The translations under genes and the position numbers were made by a program. Of a stretch of 64,000 bases of DNA, positions 58,120 to 64,000 are shown in pieces. The stretch is taken from positions 62,001-126,000 of the forward strand of contig CAVPSU010000002.1 in NCBI GenBank assembly GCA_963708715.1. The letters are read 5' to 3'. This stretch comes from DAIOEK01 sp963708715 (GTDB taxonomy: Bacteria; Chloroflexota; Anaerolineae; Anaerolineales; Anaerolineaceae). Each line of letters begins with the position of its first letter. Position 1 is the stretch's first letter. The notes under the pieces were generated by a model. That model ran no database searches, was not told the DNA's origin, and saw only the letters and a program-made list of their open reading frames with translations.

Positions 58120-58506
58120 ATGGAAATATTAGGTGTTGGACCACTGGAATTTGGTTTAATTCTGGTGCTCATGTTTGTTTTGTTAGGACCGGGGGGAATG
58201 GTCCGGGTTGGTCAGCAAATAGGCTCCTTTCTGCGGGGCATTGTCCGGTCTGACACCTGGAGAGCGGTCGTCAGCTCATCAAAAGAGATCCGGCAGGCAC
58301 AGGAAAAATTCATGAAAGAAAGCGGAATACAGGATGGTCTGGCGGAATTGCGAGACAGCTCAAAAGTGCTGCACAATTTTGACCCGGATCCGTTCGGGGG
58401 AAGAATGATTCATGATGCAACCAGCCACATTGATGAATCGAATGACGCTGACGAATCACCTACTACATCCCCTCAAACCAAACCATCATCCCCGCAGGAC
58501 GATTAA
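58120..58506 (+). CDS. tatB: TatB-like subunit
   Basis: A 128-residue protein with one N-terminal helix followed by L-G-P-G-G-M-V-R-V-G-Q-Q-I-G and a longer amphipathic helix, then a polar Thr/Ser/Pro tail. The G-P hinge is that of TatB, and the position between tatA and tatC supports it. The start ATG 58120 has no good ribosome site, so coupling to tatA (18 nt away) is likely. Its stop overlaps the tatC start. Confidence 0.78.
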   Translation: MEILGVGPLEFGLILVLMFVLLGPGGMVRVGQQIGSFLRGIVRSDTWRAVVSSSKEIRQAQEKFMKESGIQDGLAELRDSSKVLHNFDPDPFGGRMIHDATSHIDESNDADESPTTSPQTKPSSPQDD

Positions 58507-59213
58507 TGTCAGCATCTGACTCCACTTCCGATATGACCATCCTAGGGCACTTCGAAGAATTGAGAAGCCGTTTATTAAAAGCGTTAGGTGCGTTAATAAT
58601 TGCCACCTTCGCTTCCATGGTGATGACCGAACCTGCGATCCAATTATTAGCAAAACCTATCGGCGGATTGACCAGCTTACAATCCATCGAAGTGACAGAA
58701 AACGTCGGCGTTTTCATGCGCGTATCGCTCACGCTGGGAGTGATCCTGGCGATGCCAATCATCGTCTACCAATTGTTGATGTTTATACTCCCGGGATTGC
58801 TTCCTGGTGAGAAAAGATGGGTTGGAATAGGCGTTCCATTAGCAACCCTATTTTTCCTCGGCGGTGTCGCCTTCGCCTATTTTGTGATGCTTACACCGGC
58901 TGTGAATTTTCTGATCCGGTTTCTTGGAGTAGCAACTACCCCACGATTATCCAATTACATCGGATTTGTGACCAACCTTCTGTTCTGGATGGGAATCTGT
59001 TTTGAATCCCCGCTGCTCGTTTTCATACTGGCCAAGCTGAAGATCGTCACCGGTAAAGGGTTGTTGCGCCAATGGCGCATCGCGTTGGTTGTGATCGCTG
59101 TCATTGCGGCTGTTGTGACACCAACTGTTGATCCAGTGAATATGGCCTTACTAATGCTGCCTCTTATGTTTCTTTATCTTATCAGCGTGTTATTGGCATT
59201 TCTGGCGCGATAA
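58506..59213 (+). CDS. tatC: Twin-arginine translocase subunit TatC
   Basis: A 235-residue membrane protein with six helices. The N-terminal cytoplasmic G-H-F-E-E-L-R-S-R is the TatC receptor motif for the twin-arginine signal. F-E-S-P-L-L-V-F lies in helix 4-5. The ATG overlaps the last base of the tatB stop. The 3' end overlaps the convergent methylthiotransferase gene by 32 bp, so no terminator fits between. Confidence 0.95.
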   Translation: MSASDSTSDMTILGHFEELRSRLLKALGALIIATFASMVMTEPAIQLLAKPIGGLTSLQSIEVTENVGVFMRVSLTLGVILAMPIIVYQLLMFILPGLLPGEKRWVGIGVPLATLFFLGGVAFAYFVMLTPAVNFLIRFLGVATTPRLSNYIGFVTNLLFWMGICFESPLLVFILAKLKIVTGKGLLRQWRIALVVIAVIAAVVTPTVDPVNMALLMLPLMFLYLISVLLAFLAR

Positions 59214-60474
59214 TCGTTCCCGCACATCCCGTTGACGTTATGCTCGATAAAAGCACTTTTTGGATCTGGTTTTTTCGGATCTCTGGCGAGAGCGCCTCAA
59301 CGCGAATGTAATGAGGTGTCCAGCCTCTCATCACGTAACCGCCCTCCACTTTTGTTGCTGATTCCCATAAGACTTCTTCGATCTTACCGACGAACTTACT
59401 CCGAAATTGAATACCTTGTTGATCGAATACATCGCGCAATATCGCGCTTCGCTGATGCTTGATCTTGCCATTGATCTGATCAGGGAAATTCGCAGCAGGG
59501 GTTCCAGCGCGGGCTGAATATGAAAACACATGCCCACCAGCAAAACCAGCAGCTCGGACATAATCCACTGTATTTTGGAAATCCTGCTCAGTTTCTCCGG
59601 GAAATCCAACAATAATATCGGTCGTGATCGCCGCATCGGGTATAGTGGAACGTAAACCTTTCAATAATTTCGAATAATCAGTAGTAAGGATTTTTCTACC
59701 CATCCGTTTTAATACTGAATCAGTACCCGACTGTAGCGGAAGATGAAAATGTGGACAAAGCCTCGGATCCTCCCAAAGGCTAAAGAAGCCTGGAGCCAGA
59801 TCCCAGGGCTCCAATGAAGATACTCTAACGCGAGTATCTTCCTTCACATGATTCAAGATTTCGGAGATTAAGTCAGATAGATGAGCCTCTGGTTTGAGAT
59901 CTTTCCCCCACGATCCGATTTGCACCCCAGTAAGTACGATCTCCTTCACCTTCATATCCAACGCGCCACGGATATCCGCAGTGATTTGATCAATCCCAAT
60001 GCTGCGAGAGGAGCCACGAGCAAGTCGTGTAATGCAAAAAGTGCAAAAATTGTCACAACCATCCTGGATCTTGATAAACGCTCTTGTTCTATGACGTTCT
60101 CCGGGAATTACCTGTCGTTGATAATAATCAAGTTCTGGAAAAGTGCCGAACAGATCGTTGACAAGGCTATCCTTCTGCGAGTTTGGAACTACTGCCGTCA
60201 ACCCTGGGATCATTTCATCGATCGCATCATTTAATGAGGCGAGACAGCCGGTCGCTATGACCTTCATATCTCGATTCAAACGGACCGCTTTGCGTAATTT
60301 TTGGCGGGAATCTTGTGCCGCAGCTGATGTCACAGCGCAGGTGTTGACGATAACGACATCCGCTTCGTCCATTAGAGCCACGATCTCATGCCCGGCTTGA
60401 TGAAACTGTGCGGAATATTTTTCTATTTCACTCTGGTTTAATTTGCAACCAACCGTATCGAGGAATACTTTCAT
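59182..60474 (-). CDS. mtaB: MtaB-type tRNA methylthiotransferase
   Basis: Radical-SAM enzyme of 430 residues that adds 2-methylthio to t6A37 of tRNAs. The N-terminal UPF0004 domain supplies three Cys for one Fe-S cluster (V-G-C-K-L-N-Q-S-E, N-T-C-A-V-T, A-T-G-C-L-A). The radical-SAM motif is C-D-N-F-C-T-F-C. A C-terminal TRAM-like stretch ends the protein. N-terminal K-V-x-x-x-T-V-G-C-K-L-N-Q-S-E is the MtaB/YqeV type rather than MiaB. Confidence 0.92.
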   Translation of the reverse strand: MKVFLDTVGCKLNQSEIEKYSAQFHQAGHEIVALMDEADVVIVNTCAVTSAAAQDSRQKLRKAVRLNRDMKVIATGCLASLNDAIDEMIPGLTAVVPNSQKDSLVNDLFGTFPELDYYQRQVIPGERHRTRAFIKIQDGCDNFCTFCITRLARGSSRSIGIDQITADIRGALDMKVKEIVLTGVQIGSWGKDLKPEAHLSDLISEILNHVKEDTRVRVSSLEPWDLAPGFFSLWEDPRLCPHFHLPLQSGTDSVLKRMGRKILTTDYSKLLKGLRSTIPDAAITTDIIVGFPGETEQDFQNTVDYVRAAGFAGGHVFSYSARAGTPAANFPDQINGKIKHQRSAILRDVFDQQGIQFRSKFVGKIEEVLWESATKVEGGYVMRGWTPHYIRVEALSPEIRKNQIQKVLLSSITSTGCAGTIIAPEMPITR

Positions 60475-60489
60475 TTTTAAGGAAACGTC

Positions 60490-61152
60490 CTACTCTGGAT
60501 TTATAACAATAAAATTATCAAACCTTATATCCGTCCCGTCAGAATCGCGGGTCGCAGCCAATATTCCGACATCACCATATCCAAAGGTATCATCCTTCAC
60601 TTCCAACAATTTAGTCCAATTGACATAGAGCGATAGTTTGTCATCCACACAGTCTGCCCTGAGATGATTGATTTTTCCATCTTCCTGAACCAAATCTGTG
60701 ACTTGCATCTGGTGCGACCCCAGAAAAGTCCGTACCCCATCTTGCACCTTGAGGATACCGTAATAGCCATCTGTGCTGATTATAAGTGAATAATAGTTAC
60801 GTTCATCCTGAAACCTACAAATTATCCCGAAGAGATTATCAGATGGACCGGATACCTTGGTTGCATCGACATCGACGACCGAATCCGTAAGTCTTAAGCC
60901 GGGGGTAGTCCAGTAGGTAGCATTAGGTTCGTTGATCAATATCCGAATTGAATCCCCATCGTAATGTACGACTCCCTTGTCCGTGACGGCTAATTTCCAA
61001 TCATTATTGTGATCACTAAAGTCATCCATGAATAGGGGTAGGTTAGCTTCGTTATCAGAAAATAACCCGTGGATATAACTATCTCCCAATCCACAGGCAG
61101 TTAAGACCAGAGAAGAGATCAGAGTCAGAATGATATAGATTGAATTCTTCAT
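60490..61152 (-). CDS. Lipoprotein with a concanavalin-like beta-sandwich
   Basis: A secreted protein of about 220 residues. The signal peptide M-K-N-S-I-Y-I-I-L-T-L ends in a lipobox L-T-A-C (Cys about 20). The mature domain (about 40-220) begins F-M-D-D-F-S-D and has a beta-sandwich pattern with Y-Y-S-L-I-I-S-T-D-G-Y-Y-G and a final I-R-F-D-N-F, as in the LamG/family-16-like carbohydrate-binding fold. No catalytic residues are obvious. It lies 15 nt after mtaB's start on the other side, in line with the TPR gene. Confidence 0.75.
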   Translation of the reverse strand: MKNSIYIILTLISSLVLTACGLGDSYIHGLFSDNEANLPLFMDDFSDHNNDWKLAVTDKGVVHYDGDSIRILINEPNATYWTTPGLRLTDSVVDVDATKVSGPSDNLFGIICRFQDERNYYSLIISTDGYYGILKVQDGVRTFLGSHQMQVTDLVQEDGKINHLRADCVDDKLSLYVNWTKLLEVKDDTFGYGDVGILAATRDSDGTDIRFDNFIVINPE

Positions 61153-61185
61153 ACCCATTTCCCACGATTCTATCATACCGATCGT

Positions 61186-62592
61186 TTAATCTTCTGCCAA
61201 ATAGTCCAACGCCTGTTTCCTCGTTGCATCGTCAATCTTTTGATCCGCTGCAGCATTGATCCATCTGCGACCTTCCGTCAAATTCCCTGAGGAGACCAAC
61301 CAGATACCCAGATGAAGCTGTGCCGGATAATATTCCGGAAATTGCTGAATGGCAGTTTGTAGATACTTCTCTCCGATATATGAATCATTGAGAGTCAAAT
61401 ATACTCTCCCTGCAAGATCCAAATTCTCAGCCGAAGCGGGGTTTTGAAGTAGGAGTTTTTGGATTGCGTCCAAGCCATATTCGTTTATAAATGCTTGATT
61501 TTGGACACAAAATTCCGCAATTTGACGCCAAATCGATTCCGGAGATTGTGAAATTGCTGCTGCTTTTACCCAATGTCGAAGCCCATTTTTATAATCACCC
61601 AATTTGTTATATGTATCTCCAAGTAGTATCCAATTCTCAGGTGTATGAGGATTCAATTGGGAGGCTTTTTTTAGGTAAATCAGGGCAATTTCCGGTTTGT
61701 TTTGGGATATCCAAAACATACCCACAATCTGGTTCACCGTGGAATTGTTGGGGTCCAATTCTAATGAGCGGGCTATTTCGGTTTCACCGCCAGAATCCAA
61801 CAATGAGAGGTATTTTCCCAGGGAAGCCAGGGCAATTGCTGAACCAGGATCCAGTTCACAGGCATGACGGTAAGCCGCTTCCGCGATTGGCTCCATTTTG
61901 TTCAACTCGAAATAATGACCCATCTTTAGAAATAGGGCAGATTTCGTACTATCGTCCTGTCCGTCATTGGATAGCTCCTGTATGATCTGTTCCAATTCGG
62001 AAACCGGTATTCCTTTAACCCGATGAATCGAATTCAAGGAGATTTTCGGATCCAGAAAAGCTTCAAACCCGGCCAATAAAACGAGCGTTTGCTCATCGTT
62101 GGTGTGCTCATACTCGCTAGTTAAAAAATCGACTGCCTCATTCCACCTCTTCGATTGGATATAGATGTGTAATCGATTCTTATGTGAGGCTGCTGCTTCC
62201 TGTGATCCCGCCTCGATCTCGTTATATGCCTTTATTGCGAGGTCAGGGAAATTTCTCTGGAAGTATATGTCACCAAGTGTCAACCAACCTGCTGAAGAAA
62301 GGGAATCCTCCTCTTCGAGCTGTTTTAACCCGGTCAACGCATTGTCCATGTCCTGAGTTCGGAAGGCAGCGATGGCCATCTTTTCGCGAATATCAGCCCG
62401 ATATGGCTGCCAATCAGATGCGATCCTATATTGGATAATTGCCTGCGGGTATAAGGTATTCGATTCATACTGAGCAGCCAGAGTAATGCTCTTCCGTAAT
62501 CTATCAGGTTGTGGAGAAACACCTAGTGCAATGGTAACCAGCAAAAGCACAATGCCTGCGAGTATGATCTGTAGAGAAGGACGCTCACCCAT
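61186..62592 (-). CDS. Membrane-anchored TPR-repeat protein
   Basis: A 468-residue protein with one N-terminal membrane helix (about 9-25) and the rest helical repeats. TPR signatures are frequent, e.g. W-L-T-L-G-D-I-Y-F, A-Y-R-H-A-C-E-L-D-P-G-S-A, A-L-I-Y-L-K-K-A-S-Q-L-N-P-H, Q-T-A-I-Q-Q-F-P-E-Y. About ten repeats. A scaffold role at the membrane is likely. It shares the operon with the lipoprotein that follows 33 nt later. Confidence 0.85.
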   Translation of the reverse strand: MGERPSLQIILAGIVLLLVTIALGVSPQPDRLRKSITLAAQYESNTLYPQAIIQYRIASDWQPYRADIREKMAIAAFRTQDMDNALTGLKQLEEEDSLSSAGWLTLGDIYFQRNFPDLAIKAYNEIEAGSQEAAASHKNRLHIYIQSKRWNEAVDFLTSEYEHTNDEQTLVLLAGFEAFLDPKISLNSIHRVKGIPVSELEQIIQELSNDGQDDSTKSALFLKMGHYFELNKMEPIAEAAYRHACELDPGSAIALASLGKYLSLLDSGGETEIARSLELDPNNSTVNQIVGMFWISQNKPEIALIYLKKASQLNPHTPENWILLGDTYNKLGDYKNGLRHWVKAAAISQSPESIWRQIAEFCVQNQAFINEYGLDAIQKLLLQNPASAENLDLAGRVYLTLNDSYIGEKYLQTAIQQFPEYYPAQLHLGIWLVSSGNLTEGRRWINAAADQKIDDATRKQALDYLAED

Positions 62593-62675
62593 AGATCCAA
62601 TTATATCCCGGGCCAGGATTGGTCATTTACACCTACGGGCAGACCAGCTTTGTTAATAAACCATTCATACTTATC

Positions 62676-62705
62676 TTGACTAAACCAGAATAACCATGAT
62701 AATCT
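62676..62705 (+). promoter_or_regulatory. Candidate promoter of the cold-shock gene
   Basis: TTGACT (62676-62681), 18-bp spacer, TAATCT (62700-62705). The start would give a 5' leader of about 55 nt before ATG 62765. Confidence 0.5.
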
Positions 62706-62764
62706 TGACCTCGGCATTGCGAATTTCAATGTCGAATCAACTATTCATAGATGGAGAAAGCAGT

Positions 62765-62980
62765 ATGTCAGAACGTTTTGTTGGCACCGTCAAGTGGTTT
62801 AATGCCACAAAAGGCTATGGTTTCATCGGCCGCGATGATGGCGAAGATGTCTTTGTACATTTTTCCGCCATTGATATGGATGGCTATAAACGCCTTCGTG
62901 AAGCTCAGAAAGTCGAATTCTCGGTAGAAGATGGACCAAAAGGTCTTCAAGCCGCCAATGTGATTCCGATAGAGTTATAA
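62765..62980 (+). CDS. csp: Cold-shock protein, CspA family
   Basis: A 71-residue RNA chaperone. RNP1 is K-G-Y-G-F-I-G and RNP2 is D-V-F-V-H-F-S-A-I. The start ATG 62765 gives M-S-E-R-F-V-G-T-V-K-W-F-N, the standard Csp beginning; the longer frame from 62696 is not used. GGAGAAAG precedes it. A strong terminator follows. Confidence 0.95.
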   Translation: MSERFVGTVKWFNATKGYGFIGRDDGEDVFVHFSAIDMDGYKRLREAQKVEFSVEDGPKGLQAANVIPIEL

Positions 62981-63007
62981 CACTGGTTCACCCACTTTTT
63001 AAGAGAC

Positions 63008-63037
63008 AATCAGACCACCCTCAAGGGTGGTCTGATT
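63008..63037. terminator. Bidirectional terminator after the cold-shock gene
   Basis: AATCAGACCACCC and GGGTGGTCTGATT form a perfect 13-bp stem with a TCAA loop, between convergent csp and the YdcF-like gene. Confidence 0.88.
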
Positions 63038-63060
63038 ACATATAAAACCAACTACGTCTA

Positions 63061-63681
63061 TTATTCTTCTTGATAAAGCCCAAGTTTATATGAGACCAAT
63101 GCGATATATTCATAGATGGTAGCTTGCCGTGCCTGGCTATCCATCCACCACGTGGCAGGATGATACCAATAGTCTTCCGCATCGACCGGGTTTACGGAAA
63201 TTCGTATTCCACTACCTCGAAAGGTATCCATGAAAATTATTTTAGTTCTGCGGGAATGGAACGAGTCAGTTACGATGATCAGCTTCTCCCAATTTTTCTC
63301 CACTGCTAGTGTTTTGATCGCGATGGCTTCTTCCCGGGTGGATTTTGCTTCACCCTCTGTTACGTATATAAATACCTTCCGGACCCCGCGTTGGGCAGCC
63401 TGGTCTTCCATGATCCGGCTTACCCTGGTGTTGGTCAATGGATCCATTGACCCCGTTTCGGTGATGATCAATCGTTTCGCATAATCCCGCAAGATCAGGT
63501 CTGATGCATGATCCATCCGCTCAATACCACCTCCGCTCAAAACAGCGACCACTGAAGATGAGGTGATCGGATCGCGCACCACCAGGTAATAACCCGCCCC
63601 AATCAAGATAAATGGAATCAGGATGGCAGAGATCAGAATGATTGATACTGTTACAAGTAGGATCTTCTTGAAGGTTCTCAT
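63061..63681 (-). CDS. YdcF/SanA-type DUF218 protein
   Basis: A 206-residue protein with one N-terminal membrane helix (about 6-35). The DUF218 core is visible: V-V-A-V-L-S-G-G-G-I-E-R, R-L-I-I-T-E-T-G-S, then E-G-E-A-K-S-T-R-E-E-A and L-I-I-V-T-D-S-F-H-S-R-R. SanA/ElyC relatives act in envelope integrity in enterobacteria. Here the exact role is unknown. It lies 7 nt after the PatB-type lyase gene. Confidence 0.82.
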   Translation of the reverse strand: MRTFKKILLVTVSIILISAILIPFILIGAGYYLVVRDPITSSSVVAVLSGGGIERMDHASDLILRDYAKRLIITETGSMDPLTNTRVSRIMEDQAAQRGVRKVFIYVTEGEAKSTREEAIAIKTLAVEKNWEKLIIVTDSFHSRRTKIIFMDTFRGSGIRISVNPVDAEDYWYHPATWWMDSQARQATIYEYIALVSYKLGLYQEE

Positions 63682-63688
63682 AAAAGAA

Positions 63689-64000
63689 CTATCTCTGATT
63701 CAAGCCCACCCGGATGCGCTCAAGTGCGTCGTGCAATGTACTAGCCGGGCATCCAAAATTCAGACGCACAAATCCTTCTCCGCCTTTACAGAAATCTATA
63801 CCATTATTTAATCCAACCTTGCAATTCTCCAGGAAGAATTTCTGCGGATCAGTCAGATTTAATTCATGACAATCCAACCAGGCCAGATATGTCCCTTCTG
63901 CTGGATAGACACGAATATCAGGAAGATTGGATTGAATATAATCCTGTAAATAGTCGCGATTCTTCTGCAGATAAGCTAAAAGCTCGATAAGCCAGGGATC
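63689..64000 (-). CDS. PatB/MalY-type PLP beta-C-S lyase, C-terminal part
   Basis: Only the last 103 codons are in the window; the gene runs off the right edge. It reads Y-P-A-E-G-T-Y-L-A-W-L-D-C, then F-C-K-G-G-E-G-F-V-R-L-N-F-G-C-P-A-S-T-L, the conserved C-terminal segment with the Arg that binds the substrate carboxylate. Family members cleave cystathionine or cysteine S-conjugates. No internal start is needed. Confidence 0.85.
   Translation of the reverse strand, partial: DPWLIELLAYLQKNRDYLQDYIQSNLPDIRVYPAEGTYLAWLDCHELNLTDPQKFFLENCKVGLNNGIDFCKGGEGFVRLNFGCPASTLHDALERIRVGLNQR

Noticed and set aside
1..64000. CRISPR array, prophage or restriction/defence island
   Set aside because: No regularly spaced repeats, cas, phage structural or methylase/nuclease pairs were seen; the lone HNH protein has no defence partners.

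Overview
This 64 kb window looks like chromosomal DNA of a monoderm, anaerobic-type bacterium of the Chloroflexota, most likely class Anaerolineae. That placement is an inference from gene content and protein character. There are many lipoproteins with Lgt and LspA but no outer-membrane or LPS genes. FhaA/FhaB-type FHA proteins sit next to a SEDS gene, ileS has a transcriptional T-box leader, and there is a CehA-type PHP protein and a PduO-type cobalamin adenosyltransferase. Base composition is moderate, by eye in the mid-40s % GC. Genes are dense and in short operons. The only stretch over 300 bases without a gene is the ileS T-box leader (46268-46626). I see no tRNA, rRNA, CRISPR array or prophage.

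Layout. 1-4.7 kb: a partial UbiA prenyltransferase and RadC (minus strand), then a zinc-ribbon membrane protein, a PfkB kinase and parA-parB (plus), with parB split by a one-base frameshift. 4.9-8.2 kb: a signalling operon of two histidine kinases, an OmpR-type regulator and a small protein. 8.2-11.9 kb: a lone CpaF-type secretion ATPase, a double-HTH regulator, a two-domain GNAT and a DsbA-like thiol oxidoreductase, ending at a strong bidirectional terminator. 12-14.6 kb (minus): secG, a family 5 solute-binding protein and a cobalamin adenosyltransferase. 14.6-21.2 kb (plus): a PHP hydrolase, a YbaK-type deacylase, then fhaA-fhaB-mtnP and an 880-residue SEDS (RodA/FtsW)-PBP fusion whose transpeptidase half has lost key catalytic residues.

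21.3-46.6 kb is almost all minus strand: tyrS with a possible attenuator, an SDR epimerase and an acyl-CoA ligase. A plus-strand HNH nuclease follows, then an ABC exporter whose permease is fused to a SpoIIM-like domain, with a frameshifted metallo-beta-lactamase gene downstream. Next come lgt, a CDP-alcohol phosphatidyltransferase, ftsK and an S1-domain protein, then a 7TM-GAF sensor without a kinase, purine nucleoside phosphorylase and threonine aldolase. The block ends with rluD-like and lspA, a helical-repeat gene broken by a 61-bp repeat-flanked insertion, a large protein with a nucleoside-phosphorylase-like C-terminus, and ileS. 46.6-53 kb: a phosphoesterase lipoprotein, pyrimidine-nucleoside phosphorylase, and the rpmH-rnpA-yidD-(beta-propeller lipoprotein)-yidC-jag membrane-insertion operon. 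53-56.4 kb: two RCK/TrkA proteins and a KimA-like potassium importer.

56.4-57.8 kb is a complete insertion sequence with an 18-bp target duplication and unusual paired terminal repeats, landed at the -35 box of the potassium importer. 57.9-64 kb: tatA-tatB-tatC, an MtaB-type methylthiotransferase, a lipoprotein, a TPR protein, a cold-shock protein, a YdcF/SanA-like protein and the 3' part of a PatB-type lyase. Main themes are envelope biogenesis (SEDS-PBP, lgt, lspA, yidC, tat, secG), nucleoside salvage (mtnP, PNP, pyrimidine phosphorylase) and potassium transport. Two genes carry single-base frameshifts and one a short insertion. Whether these are real lesions or consensus errors cannot be decided from the sequence alone.
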